Part shown: positions 16,721 through 25,578 of the stretch, in pieces
Position numbering within the stretch: the first letter of the stretch is position 1
Layout of the letters: each line of letters opens with the position of its first letter
Assembly: GCA_963724535.1 (NCBI GenBank)
Contig: CAVRVD010000002.1
Coordinates: 240,059 to 304,058, forward strand
From: JADJPO01 sp963724535
GTDB lineage: Bacteria; Actinomycetota; Actinomycetes; Actinomycetales; Kineosporiaceae
Direction of reading: 5' to 3'
DNA length: 64,000 nucleotides
The notes under the pieces: model-generated
Told to the model about the DNA's origin: nothing
The model's database searches: none
The model's input: the letters and a program-made list of their open reading frames with translations, nothing else
Program-made: the position numbers and the translations under genes

Positions 16721-18432
16721 GCCTCGGCCCGGCCCGCAGCGCCCTCGCCGAGCGCGGCTGCGGCGGCCGCCTCCTGCTGGCGGGCGGTGATGCCGGACTC
16801 GGTCCGCAGCTTCTCCTCCGGCAGGAACCAGACCACGACGAAGGCGACGAGCAGCACCGCAGTGCCGAGGGCGAACACCGACGTGATGGCGTCGGAGAAG
16901 CCGACCAGGAACGGTCGGGCCAGTCGTGGGTCGAGCAGGCCGATGAACGAGGAGTCGTTCAGGGCGTTGGTCGACGCCGCGAGCCCGGCCGTAGGGTTCG
17001 CGATCGCGTCGAGCACCGGTTTGTTGGCCGGGTCGGCCAGCACCGCCGGGTCTGTCAGCGCCGCCTGGAACTGCGGTGTCGGTGCGATCTGGCGGAACGC
17101 CGAGACGATCGACTCCGGCAGCCGGGTGAACAGCATCGACAGGAACACCGCGGTGCCCAGGGTGCCGCCCATCTGCCGGAAGAAGGTCGCCGACGAGGTC
17201 GCCACCCCCATGTCCTTGGGTGGGACGGCGTTCTGGATCGCCACGACCAGGGTCTGCATGTTGAACCCGAGACCGAGCCCGAACAGGAACCCGTAGGAGT
17301 CGACGACGACCATCGAGGTGTCGGCATCGATCCGGCTGAGTAGCGCCATGGAGGCGACCAGCAGCACCAGGCCGACGATCGGGAAGATCCGGTACCGGCC
17401 GGTGCGGGCGATGAACTGCCCGGAGCCGATCGACCCGGCCATGATCCCGAGCACCAGCGGCAGCAGCAGCAGGCCGGCCTCGGTGGGGGAGTAACCCTTG
17501 ACGATCTGGAGGTAGAGCGGCAGCGCGGCCAGGCCGCCGAACATGCCCATGCCGACCACGAGGTTGAGGATCGAGCCGACCCCGAAGGTGCGGCCGCGGA
17601 ACAGCCGCAGCGGCAGCAGCGCGTCGTCCCCGATCCGGTGCTCGGCCCAGACGAAGGTGGCCAGCCCGAGCACGCCGATCAGGTAGGCGGTCACCGACCG
17701 GCCGCTGCTCCAGCCCCATTCGCGCCCCTGCTCGGCGACCACCAGCAGCGGCACCAGAGCCACCACGAGCGAGGCGGCGCCCAGGTAGTCGATGCGGTGG
17801 TCGCGGCGGATGTGCGGCAGGTGCAGGGTCCGCATCACCAGCAGCAGCGAGACGATGCCGATCGGCACGTTGACCAGGAACACCCAACGCCACCCGGAGA
17901 TCCCGAGGATGGTGCTCTGGCCGGCCAGGAAGCCGCCGATCACCGGGCCGAGGACACTCGAGGTGCCGAACACCGCGAGGAAGAAGCCCTGGTACCGGGC
18001 CCGCTCCCGGGGCGGTACGAGGTCGCCGATGATGGTCAGTGCCAACGAGAACAGCCCGCCGGCGCCGATGCCCTGGAGCGCCCGGTACGCGGCCAGCTGG
18101 TACATGCTGCCGGCCAGGCCGCACAGCGCCGACCCGACCACGAAGATCGAGATCGCGGCGATGAAGAACGGGCGGCGCCCGTAGAGGTCGGACAGCTTGC
18201 CGTACAGCGGCGTGGTGATCGTCGAGGTGATCAGGTAGGCCGTCGTCGCCCAGGCCTGGAGGCTGAGCCCCTGCAGGTCGTCGGCGATGGTCCGGATCGA
18301 GGTGGCCACGATCGTCTGGTCGAGGGCGGCCAGGAACATGCCGGACATCAGTCCGGCCAGGATCACCATGATCTGGCGGTGCGTGAACGTCGCCTCCTGC
18401 GCGGCGGCAGGCATTGGGCTGGGGCTGGACAC
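16681..18432 (-). CDS. MFS drug exporter, DHA2 (EmrB/QacA) family, 14 transmembrane segments
   Basis: The 583-residue proton-driven multidrug transporter has the DHA2 hallmarks: DQTIVATSIRTI in TM1, the GKLSDLYGRRP loop (motif A) and the conserved WRWVFLVNVPIG before TM6/7. A large hydrophilic loop occurs between the last two TMs. GTG 18432 is preferred because GGGAG stands seven bases upstream; a TTG at 18456 is the longer alternative. A MarR gene lies immediately upstream in the same direction, about 40 bases before it, so regulator and exporter are probably one autoregulated unit. Confidence 0.9.
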   Translation of the reverse strand: MSSPSPMPAAAQEATFTHRQIMVILAGLMSGMFLAALDQTIVATSIRTIADDLQGLSLQAWATTAYLITSTITTPLYGKLSDLYGRRPFFIAAISIFVVGSALCGLAGSMYQLAAYRALQGIGAGGLFSLALTIIGDLVPPRERARYQGFFLAVFGTSSVLGPVIGGFLAGQSTILGISGWRWVFLVNVPIGIVSLLLVMRTLHLPHIRRDHRIDYLGAASLVVALVPLLVVAEQGREWGWSSGRSVTAYLIGVLGLATFVWAEHRIGDDALLPLRLFRGRTFGVGSILNLVVGMGMFGGLAALPLYLQIVKGYSPTEAGLLLLPLVLGIMAGSIGSGQFIARTGRYRIFPIVGLVLLVASMALLSRIDADTSMVVVDSYGFLFGLGLGFNMQTLVVAIQNAVPPKDMGVATSSATFFRQMGGTLGTAVFLSMLFTRLPESIVSAFRQIAPTPQFQAALTDPAVLADPANKPVLDAIANPTAGLAASTNALNDSSFIGLLDPRLARPFLVGFSDAITSVFALGTAVLLVAFVVVWFLPEEKLRTESGITARQQEAAAAAALGEGAAGRAEAQWQAAEPESTKD

Positions 18433-18471
18433 GTTGCGACTCCCGTTCGGGGGCAAGCGGTTCGGAGGTCC

Positions 18472-18951
18472 TCAGGTCGGTCGAAGCTGGTCCAGCTCGT
18501 CGTTGAGCCGTTGGAGCAGAGCGGTGAGCTGGATGACGTCCGGCGGCGCCCAGCCGGACAGCACCGTGCCGACGATGGCGTCGCGCCGCTCGATCAGGTC
18601 TGCTGCCACCCGCTCACCCTCGGGGGTGGCGACCAGGCGGACGACGCGTCCGTCGTCCGGGTCGCTGTCGCGTTCGACCAGCCGGGCCCGAACCAGATGA
18701 GCCACGTAGCGGCTGGTCGTCGACGGGTCGAGCATCGCGGTCTCGGCGAGCTCGCCCTGGCGGCGCGGGCCGCACCGGACCAGGGTGAGCAGCAGGCTCA
18801 GGGCGGCGAACGCCAGCCCCGACGGAGCCTCCTCGGCCATCAGGGCCCGGACGACGTGCAGCAGCCGCGCGTGCCTGCCCAGCTCCACCCCGAGCGCCCG
18901 TAGGGGGTCGGCGTCCTGGTCCAGGACTGGTACGGGTGGGCCGGGGCACAT
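18472..18951 (-). CDS. MarR-family transcriptional regulator
   Basis: The 159-residue protein has the MarR winged helix: helix-turn-helix LAETAMLDPSTTSRYVAHLVRARLVERDSDPDDGR, with the DxR wing. It is transcribed with, and just ahead of, the DHA2 exporter, so it likely represses that gene and itself until a drug-like ligand binds. The upstream promoter region contains an inverted repeat (separate entry). ATG 18951 is preferred over a GTG seven codons upstream. Confidence 0.88.
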   Translation of the reverse strand: MCPGPPVPVLDQDADPLRALGVELGRHARLLHVVRALMAEEAPSGLAFAALSLLLTLVRCGPRRQGELAETAMLDPSTTSRYVAHLVRARLVERDSDPDDGRVVRLVATPEGERVAADLIERRDAIVGTVLSGWAPPDVIQLTALLQRLNDELDQLRPT

Positions 18952-18956
18952 GAATA

Positions 18957-18978
18957 TAGTTTTAACACACAACTAGTT
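18957..18978. promoter_or_regulatory. Candidate MarR operator upstream of marR-exporter unit
   Basis: TAGTT (18957-18961) and AACTA (18971-18975) form an inverted repeat with a 9-base spacer, and AACTAGTT (18971-18978) is itself palindromic. The site is AT-rich in a GC-rich surrounding and sits directly before the marR start, where an autorepressor would bind. Binding is inferred. Confidence 0.45.
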
Positions 18979-19083
18979 GACGAGTGAAAGCAGGGCGGAA
19001 GCACAACGGAGAAGTAGGACCGGAAGTGGGACGGCGATGGGCAGGGTGGTGAGAGCGGGCTTCCGGCGCTCTACCGTGGACGA

Positions 19084-19926
19084 GTGCGCCTCCACGTGTT
19101 GCAGATCGCCTACGGGGATGACGAGTCGATGCCCGAGCGGGTGGCCCGGGTCGCCGGGCTGGTCGCCCGCCAGGACGGCGCGGACCTGGTCGTGCTGCCC
19201 GAGCTGTGGGCGCCCGGCGGGTTCGCCTACCCCACGTGGGCCGAGCGCGCGCAGACCGTCGACGGCGCGACCGTGGCTGCCATCACCGAGGCCGCCCGCT
19301 CGATCGGCGCCCACGTGCACGCCGGCAGCATCGTCGAGAAGGCCCCGGACGACGCCGGCCCGGACCAGCGCGGCCAGACCGGCCGGGGTCTGTGGAACAC
19401 CTCGGTGCTGCTCGGCCCGGACGGCGGGGTGCTGGCCGCCTACCGCAAGATCCACCGGTTCGGGTTCGGTCAGGGCGAGCCGGTGCTGATGGAGGCCGGC
19501 ACCGACGTGGTGACCGTCGACCTCCCACTCGGCCCGGCCGGTCCCGACGGTGCCCGGGCGCCGGTCACGGTCGGCCTGACCACGTGCTACGACCTGCGCT
19601 TCCCCGAGCTGTACCGTGCCCTGGTGGACACCGGCGCGCTCGTCGTCCTGGTCCCCGCCGCCTGGCCCGCGCCACGGGTCGACGCCTGGCGGCTGCTCGG
19701 CCGGGCCCGGGCGGTCGAGAACCAGTACGTGGTCGTCCAGTGCAACACCGCCGGCACCCACAACGGCGCCAGGATGGGCGGGTACAGCCAGGTCGTCGAC
19801 GCGCGTGGTCGAGTTCTCGCCGAGGCCGGTCCGGACGACGAGCAGGTCCTGGTCGTGGACGTCGACCTCGACGACGTGCGCACCTGGCGGGAGCAGTTCC
19901 CGGTGCTGGCCGACCGGAGGCTGTGA
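19084..19926 (+). CDS. Carbon-nitrogen hydrolase (nitrilase superfamily amidase)
   Basis: The 280-residue enzyme has the Glu-Lys-Cys triad of the nitrilase superfamily: Glu40 (VLPELW), Lys122 (YRKIHRFGF) and Cys168 (TTCYDLRFPELYR). It resembles omega-amidase/Nit2-like predicted amidohydrolases that hydrolyse small amides; the true substrate is unknown. The start is GTG at 19084. It is divergent from marR and precedes the CopD-CtaG gene by about 50 bases. Confidence 0.88.
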   Translation: MRLHVLQIAYGDDESMPERVARVAGLVARQDGADLVVLPELWAPGGFAYPTWAERAQTVDGATVAAITEAARSIGAHVHAGSIVEKAPDDAGPDQRGQTGRGLWNTSVLLGPDGGVLAAYRKIHRFGFGQGEPVLMEAGTDVVTVDLPLGPAGPDGARAPVTVGLTTCYDLRFPELYRALVDTGALVVLVPAAWPAPRVDAWRLLGRARAVENQYVVVQCNTAGTHNGARMGGYSQVVDARGRVLAEAGPDDEQVLVVDVDLDDVRTWREQFPVLADRRL

Positions 19927-19978
19927 CCCCGTCGCGACCCGCGGACGGCGACGCCGGGCCGCGTCGTACCGTGGTGAC

Positions 19979-22036
19979 GTGCCAGCCGTTCGCACGTCCT
20001 CCGTTCGCCGCTCATCGACGTCCGTCGTTTCGATCGTCGGTGCCGGCACCGCGCTGGGTGTCGCCGTGGCCCTGGCCGCCGCGGCCGGCACCGGGGCCCT
20101 GGCGCCGCCGGTGCTCGGTGACCCGGGGGTCCTGGTGCGGCTCGGCATCCCGGTGCTCAAGGTGGTCATCGACCTGGCAGCCGCGCTGACCGTCGGGCTG
20201 TTGGTGCTGGCGGCCGTGGCCCTGCCCGCCACCGGCGGTGGCCGGTCCGGACTGGGTCCGGCGCGGGCCCATCGTCCGGCACTGGCCTGGGCCAGCGGCA
20301 CGGCGGGCCTGTGGGCGCTGGCGACCGTGGCCCTCGCTGTCCTGAGCTATGCGGACGTGGCCGGGGTGCCGATGAGTGACCCCGGCTTCGGTGAGCAGCT
20401 CGGGGCCTTCCTGACCCAGGTCGACCTCGGCACCGGACTGCTCTTCACGATCACCGTGACCGCCGTGCTGTCCCTGCTGGCCGCGGGGGCGCAGAGCCTG
20501 CGCTCTGCCGGGCTGCTGAGCCTGTTGTCGTTCGTCGCGCTGCTCCCGGCTGCGCTCACCGGGCACTCCGGATCGGCCGACAACCACGAGACCGCCGTGA
20601 CCGCGCTCGGGCTGCACCTGCTCGGCATCTGCGTCTGGGCGGGTGGGCTGCTGGCCCTGGTGCTGCTGCGGGGCGGCCTGCCAGCGTCGGCACTGGCGGT
20701 GGCGAGCCGCCGGTTCTCCGCCCTGGCGGGCTGGGCATTCGCCGCGGTGGCACTGTCCGGTGTGGTCAGCGCCTGGGTCCGGGTGGGGGAGCCGGCCGGT
20801 CTGGCCACCGCCTACGGCGTCCTGGTGATCCTCAAGACCGTGGCCCTGGTCGGGCTCGGGGTGGCCGGCTGGTGGCACCGCCGCCGTACTCTGACCGCGC
20901 TGGACGGCGGCCGCGCCCGCGCGTTCTGGCGGCTGGTCGGCGGCGAGCTGGTGGTGATGGTGGTCGCGATCGGACTGGCCGTGGCCCTGGCCCGCAGCGC
21001 CACCCCGGTGCCCGAGGTGCCACCGCAGGACCCGACGCTGGCCGAGTCGCTCACCGGGTACCCGATGCCGCCGCCGCAGACGGTGGGCCGGTGGTTCACG
21101 CTGTGGCAGCCGGACCTGCTCTGGGTGATCATCGTCGCCGCGGCCGCGGGGCTGTACCTGACCGGCGTCGTCCGGCTGCGGCACCGGGGCGACGCCTGGC
21201 CGGTCGGCCGCACGGTGAGCTGGATGGTCGGCCTGGTGGTGCTGGCCTGGGTGACCAGCGGCGGGCCGATGGTCTACGGCCGGGTGCTGTTCAGCGCGCA
21301 CATGACCGGGCACATGATCACCACGATGGCGGTGCCGGTGTTCCTGGTCCTGGGCGCACCGATCACGTTGGCGCTGCGCGCCCTGGCGCCGCGGCGGGAC
21401 GGGACCCGCGGACCGCGGGAGTGGTTGCTCGCCGTCCTGGAGTCCCGCTTCGCGCGGGTCCTGGCCTTCCCCGCGGTGGCCGGAACCCTCTTCGCGGGAA
21501 CGCTGTTCGCCTTCTACTTCTCCTCCCTCTTCCCGCTGGCGCTGACCACGCACACCGGGCACGAGCTGATGCACGTGCACTTCCTGGCCTCGGGGTACCT
21601 GTTCGTGTGGGTACTGATCGGGGTCGACCCGGGACCGCACCGTCCGGAGCCGCCGTTGCGGATGCTGGTCATGTTCGTCACCGTTGCGGTGCACGCCTTC
21701 TTCGGCGTGGCCCTGATGATGTCGACGACCGTGCTCGCCGAGGACTACTTCGGTGCCCTCGGCCGCACCTGGGGTGCCAGCCTGCTGCAGGACCAGAAGG
21801 ACGGTGGGGGGATCGCGTGGGGCTTCGGGGAGCTGCCGATGCTGGTGGTCGCGATCATCCTCGCCGTCCAGTGGTCACGCTCCGACGCCCGTGAGGCGCG
21901 TCGCAGCGACCGGGCGGCCGACCGCGACCACGACGCCGATCTGGTTGCGTACAACGCCATGCTCGGTCGGCTCGCCGAACGCGACGCGGCCACCTCGCCG
22001 GCCTCGGACCGGACGACGACCGCTCGTGAGCGGTGA
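19979..22036 (+). CDS. CopD - CtaG (cytochrome oxidase assembly) fusion membrane protein
   Basis: The 685-residue polytopic protein has an N-terminal CopD-like copper-resistance domain (about residues 60-340, with HSGSADNHE before a TM) and a C-terminal caa3-type CtaG domain (about 365-640, with SAHMTGHMITT and HTGHELMHVHF). The histidine- and methionine-rich loops would bind copper. The fusion is common in actinobacteria and is thought to serve copper uptake or cytochrome c oxidase assembly. GTG 19979 is chosen since the signal-anchor region follows; GTG codons slightly downstream are possible. Confidence 0.88.
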   Translation: MPAVRTSSVRRSSTSVVSIVGAGTALGVAVALAAAAGTGALAPPVLGDPGVLVRLGIPVLKVVIDLAAALTVGLLVLAAVALPATGGGRSGLGPARAHRPALAWASGTAGLWALATVALAVLSYADVAGVPMSDPGFGEQLGAFLTQVDLGTGLLFTITVTAVLSLLAAGAQSLRSAGLLSLLSFVALLPAALTGHSGSADNHETAVTALGLHLLGICVWAGGLLALVLLRGGLPASALAVASRRFSALAGWAFAAVALSGVVSAWVRVGEPAGLATAYGVLVILKTVALVGLGVAGWWHRRRTLTALDGGRARAFWRLVGGELVVMVVAIGLAVALARSATPVPEVPPQDPTLAESLTGYPMPPPQTVGRWFTLWQPDLLWVIIVAAAAGLYLTGVVRLRHRGDAWPVGRTVSWMVGLVVLAWVTSGGPMVYGRVLFSAHMTGHMITTMAVPVFLVLGAPITLALRALAPRRDGTRGPREWLLAVLESRFARVLAFPAVAGTLFAGTLFAFYFSSLFPLALTTHTGHELMHVHFLASGYLFVWVLIGVDPGPHRPEPPLRMLVMFVTVAVHAFFGVALMMSTTVLAEDYFGALGRTWGASLLQDQKDGGGIAWGFGELPMLVVAIILAVQWSRSDAREARRSDRAADRDHDADLVAYNAMLGRLAERDAATSPASDRTTTARER

Positions 22037-22108
22037 CGACGTCCGGGCGTCGCCGTCCGGCGGGAAACTCGGTAGGCGGGCCCGGGCGCCAAGGGCGAGG
22101 ATGGCCCG

Positions 22109-23119
22109 GTGAACGAGACAGCGATCGAGGGGCGCGGACTGGTCAAGCGGTTCGGTGAGGTCATCGCCCTGGACGGCGTCGACCTGACCGTGCCCACCGC
22201 CACCGTGCTCGCCCTGCTCGGACCGAACGGGGCGGGCAAGACCACCGCGGTGCGGATCCTGACCACCCTGCTGCGCCCCGACGCCGGCTCCGCCCGGGTG
22301 GCGGGGGTCGACGTCCTGGCCGATCCCCGGGAGGTCCGCCGCCGGATCGGCGTGTCCGGCCAGTACGCGGCGGTGGATGAGTACCTGACCGGGTTCGAGA
22401 ACCTCGACATGATCGGTCGGCTCTATCACCTCGGCCGTGCCCGCAGCCGCCTACGGGCCCGCGAGCTGCTGGCTCAGTTCCGCCTCGACGACGCCGCCGA
22501 CCGGCCGGCCCGTACCTACTCCGGCGGCATGCGCCGCCGCCTCGACCTGGCCGGGGCGCTGGTGGCCAACCCGCCGGTGCTCTTCCTCGACGAGCCGACG
22601 ACCGGTCTGGACCCGCGCAGCCGCACCCAGATGTGGGAGGTCATCCAGACCCTGGTCTCCAGCGGCACCACGCTGCTGCTGACCACCCAGTACCTCGAGG
22701 AGGCCGACCTGCTGGCCGACCGGATCGTGGTCATCGACCACGGCCGGGTGATCGCCGAGGGCACCTCCGACGAGCTCAAGGCCCAGGTCGGCGGCGAGCG
22801 GTTGGAGATCACCGTCGCGGACGGGGCGCGGCTCGCCGAGGCCGGCGACCTGCTGCGGCCGCTGGCCACCGGCCCGGCGACGGTGCACGCCCACCAGCGC
22901 TCGTTGCTGCTGCCGGTGACCGGTGGCTCCGCGGTCCTGGTCGACGCCCTGCGGCGGCTGGACGGCGTCGGGATCGGCGTCGACGACGTCGGCCTGCGCC
23001 GTCCGACCCTGGACGACGTCTTCCTCACCCTGACCGGGCACGCCACCCAGTCCGAACCCGACGGCGAGCCGGCGCCCCGGCCCCCGGTGGGGGTCGCCGC
23101 GGAGGAGGTGTCGCGGTGA
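22109..23119 (+). CDS. ABC transporter ATP-binding protein, DrrA family
   Basis: The 336-residue ATPase has Walker A GPNGAGKT, signature YSGGMRRRLDLA, Walker B LFLDEPTTGLD and the H-loop context TTQYLEEAD, plus the DrrA C-terminal domain (DDVFLTLTGHAT). It energises export of a drug or lipid with the DrrB-like permease encoded by the next gene, whose GTG overlaps its stop (GTGA). The start is GTG. Confidence 0.92.
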   Translation: MNETAIEGRGLVKRFGEVIALDGVDLTVPTATVLALLGPNGAGKTTAVRILTTLLRPDAGSARVAGVDVLADPREVRRRIGVSGQYAAVDEYLTGFENLDMIGRLYHLGRARSRLRARELLAQFRLDDAADRPARTYSGGMRRRLDLAGALVANPPVLFLDEPTTGLDPRSRTQMWEVIQTLVSSGTTLLLTTQYLEEADLLADRIVVIDHGRVIAEGTSDELKAQVGGERLEITVADGARLAEAGDLLRPLATGPATVHAHQRSLLLPVTGGSAVLVDALRRLDGVGIGVDDVGLRRPTLDDVFLTLTGHATQSEPDGEPAPRPPVGVAAEEVSR

Positions 23120-23925
23120 ACCGGTTCTCGGCCCTGGGTGACGGCCTGATCGTCGCCAAGCGCAACCTGATCAAGATCAAGCGGGTGCCGGACCTGCTGG
23201 TCTTCACCACCCTGTCCCCGATCATGTTCGTGCTGCTGTTCGCCTACGTGTTCGGCGGCGCGATCGACCGCGCCGGGGGCGGGGCGGGGTATCGGGAGTT
23301 CCTCATCGCCGGCATCTTCGCCCAGACCGTCATCTTCGGGGCCACCATCACCGGGACGGCACTGGCCGACGACGTCAGGAAGGGCATCATCGACCGGTTC
23401 CGGTCGCTGCCGATGTCGCCGGGAGCGGTCCTGGCCGGGCGGACCCTGTCCGACGTGGTCAACAACGTCATCGTGCTGGTCGTGATGTCCCTGACCGGTC
23501 TGGCCGTCGGCTGGCGGATCCGGACGTCGGTCCTGGAGGCGCTGTGGGCCTACGTGCTGCTGCTCGTGTTCGCCTATGCGATCTCGTGGGTGATGGCCTG
23601 GATCGGGATGCTGGTGCCCAGCCCCGAGGTGGTCAACAACGCCGCATTCATCGTGATCTTCCCGCTGACCTTCGTGGCGAACACGTTCGTCCCGCTGTCG
23701 ACCCTGCCCGGTCCGCTGCAGACGTTCGCCGAGTGGAACCCGGTGTCGGCGGTGACGATGGCGGCCCGCACCCTGTTCGGCAACACCGACCCCGGCGCAG
23801 TCGCGGCGCCCGCGTCATGGGCCCTGCAGCACCCCCAGCTCTACACCCTGATCTGGTCGGCGATCGTGCTCGCGGTGTTCGTGCCGGTGGCCAACGCCCA
23901 GTACCGCCGCTCGACCAGCCGCTGA
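23116..23925 (+). CDS. ABC transporter permease, DrrB/ABC-2 type
   Basis: The 269-residue permease has six predicted membrane segments and the ABC-2 conserved block (GIIDRFRSLPMSPGAVLAGR, LTFVANTFVPLSTLP). GGAGGAGG precedes the GTG start by seven bases, inside the 3' end of the ATPase gene. Together with the DrrA-like protein it forms an exporter for hydrophobic compounds; no biosynthetic cluster is nearby to suggest a substrate. Confidence 0.92.
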   Translation: MNRFSALGDGLIVAKRNLIKIKRVPDLLVFTTLSPIMFVLLFAYVFGGAIDRAGGGAGYREFLIAGIFAQTVIFGATITGTALADDVRKGIIDRFRSLPMSPGAVLAGRTLSDVVNNVIVLVVMSLTGLAVGWRIRTSVLEALWAYVLLLVFAYAISWVMAWIGMLVPSPEVVNNAAFIVIFPLTFVANTFVPLSTLPGPLQTFAEWNPVSAVTMAARTLFGNTDPGAVAAPASWALQHPQLYTLIWSAIVLAVFVPVANAQYRRSTSR

Positions 23926-23955
23926 TCGGCGACCGGCCGGGGTCAGCGGTCACCA

Positions 23956-24648
23956 TCAGAAGGCGTCGGCGGCCAGTTCCCGCTCGTCCCCGGCGATCGC
24001 GGTGAGGATCCGGTCGGCGACCCGGTCGGCGGACAGGCCCGGCGGCAGCCGCGGCGCCGTCCCGGCCACCGGGCGGCCGGCCAGCCCGGTCTCGGTGTGC
24101 GGCGGGCGGATGTCGATCACCCGGACGCCGTGCCGGCGGACCTCCTTCGCCAGGGCGAGGTCGAACGCGCTGAGCGCGGCCTTCGCCGCGGTGTAGGCGG
24201 CCATGTTCGGCATCGGCTGCTCGGCGACCACCGCGGAGATCACCGCCGCGAACGCCCCCGGACGGTCCTGCGCCGCCTGCCGCAGCTGCGGCACCGCGGC
24301 GCGCAACAGCCGGATCGGTCCCAGGGCGTCGGCCAGGAACAGCTCGTCGAGCAGGTCGTCGTCCGCCTCCTCGACCGGCCCGAAGGCGACCACTCCGGCG
24401 GCATGCACCAGTCCGTCGAGGCGACCGAGACGGGCGACCGCCTCCTCGACCAACCGTTCGGGCTCACCGGGACGACGCAGGTCGGCGGCCAGCCGGTGCG
24501 CGCCCTCGGGCGCGTCGGTGAGCCGCTCGACGTCCCGGGCGCTGATCGCCAGCCGGGCACCGGCCTTGGCCAAGCGGTGGACGATCGGGGCGCCGAGCCC
24601 GCCGCTGGCGCCGGTCACCAGCACCGCAGCGCCGTCCAGCTTGCTCAT
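23956..24648 (-). CDS. Short-chain dehydrogenase/reductase
   Basis: The 230-residue NAD(P)-dependent oxidoreductase has TGASGGLG at the N-terminus, HAAGV, the catalytic Ser in VISAV and YTAAK. The start ATG 24648 overlaps the stop of a small membrane-protein gene (ATGA), so the two are translated together. The substrate is not predictable. Confidence 0.88.
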   Translation of the reverse strand: MSKLDGAAVLVTGASGGLGAPIVHRLAKAGARLAISARDVERLTDAPEGAHRLAADLRRPGEPERLVEEAVARLGRLDGLVHAAGVVAFGPVEEADDDLLDELFLADALGPIRLLRAAVPQLRQAAQDRPGAFAAVISAVVAEQPMPNMAAYTAAKAALSAFDLALAKEVRRHGVRVIDIRPPHTETGLAGRPVAGTAPRLPPGLSADRVADRILTAIAGDERELAADAF

Positions 24649-24857
24649 GTCCGGTCGGAGTGGTCCGGGGACCGGTGCGTCTCGGCGTCCGCGAGCCGTT
24701 CGTGCAGCCGCTCGCGCACCTCGTCGGCGGTCACGGTCCGCCGCCTGCGCTCGGCGCGGGCCATCACCGCGCCGGTCGCGGCCACCCCGGCCAGACCCGC
24801 CACGCCGAGCAGTCGCAGCAGGCGCAGGGTGCGTCGACTCCGCGCGTTCGTCCTCAT
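24645..24857 (-). CDS. Small single-pass membrane protein coupled to the SDR gene
   Basis: This 70-residue product has a basic N-terminus (RTNARSRRT), one transmembrane helix (about residues 14-33, LGVAGLAGVAATGAVM) and a charged C-terminus rich in Arg and Glu. A GGGGAG ribosome site lies five bases before the ATG, and the stop overlaps the SDR start as ATGA, so it is likely real. No family recognised. Confidence 0.65.
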   Translation of the reverse strand: MRTNARSRRTLRLLRLLGVAGLAGVAATGAVMARAERRRRTVTADEVRERLHERLADAETHRSPDHSDRT

Positions 24858-24947
24858 CCGTGCTCCCCTTCCACGTGATGTGCCGACCAGAGGTCGATGT
24901 CCGGGCCCAGTCTGGCCGATGGCGTGGCGAGCGGCACACTGGGCGCC

Positions 24948-25568
24948 ATGCAGAGCGCACTCGACCTCGCCGAGGCCGTCGAGGTGACCCGGACCGGCGA
25001 CCTGTGGCTGTTCCGCGGGCGCAGCCTGGCCGACCACGCGATTCGCGCGGTGACCAACGCTCCGGTCAACCACGTGGGCATGGCGGTGGTGATCGAGGAC
25101 CTGCCACCGCTGATGTGGCACGCCGAGCTGGGTCAGGGCCTGCCCGACGTGTGGACCGGGGGCCGGCACCGCGGGGTCCAGCTGCACGACCTGGAAGCTG
25201 CTGTGCAGCAATGGGTCTGCACCTACAAGCAGCGCCCTTGGCTGCGCCAGCTCAGCCTGGGCGTCAGCCGGGAGATGGAGGACGCGCTGCTGCGGGAGAT
25301 CGCCCGGGCCGACGGGCTGCCCTTCCCGCGGACGGCGGCGCTGGCCGGCCGATGGCTGCGCGGCCGGATCCGCCGGGACGCCCCGATCGGGGTCACCTAC
25401 TGCGCCGAGGTGGTCGCCCGCGCCTACCAGGTGATGGGGCTGTTGGACGGCGCGCTGCCGGCCAACTACTACGACCCGGGCGTCTTCTGGTCCGGGGACG
25501 ACCTCCGGCTGGCGGGCGGCGCGCGGCTCGGTGAGGAGATCGAGGTCCGGATGGCGCGGAGTCCTTGA
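24948..25568 (+). CDS. Permuted NlpC/P60-like papain-fold hydrolase (YiiX-like)
   Basis: The 206-residue protein shows the circularly permuted order of this family: the histidine (NHVGMAVV) comes first and the cysteine (TYCAEVVARAY) near the C-terminus. The GDLWLFRGRS block is typical. Members are thought to be amidases or acyltransferases acting on lipids or peptides. No signal peptide is visible. It is divergent from the small membrane protein gene. Confidence 0.75.
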   Translation: MQSALDLAEAVEVTRTGDLWLFRGRSLADHAIRAVTNAPVNHVGMAVVIEDLPPLMWHAELGQGLPDVWTGGRHRGVQLHDLEAAVQQWVCTYKQRPWLRQLSLGVSREMEDALLREIARADGLPFPRTAALAGRWLRGRIRRDAPIGVTYCAEVVARAYQVMGLLDGALPANYYDPGVFWSGDDLRLAGGARLGEEIEVRMARSP

Positions 25569-25578
25569 GGTGAGTGCG

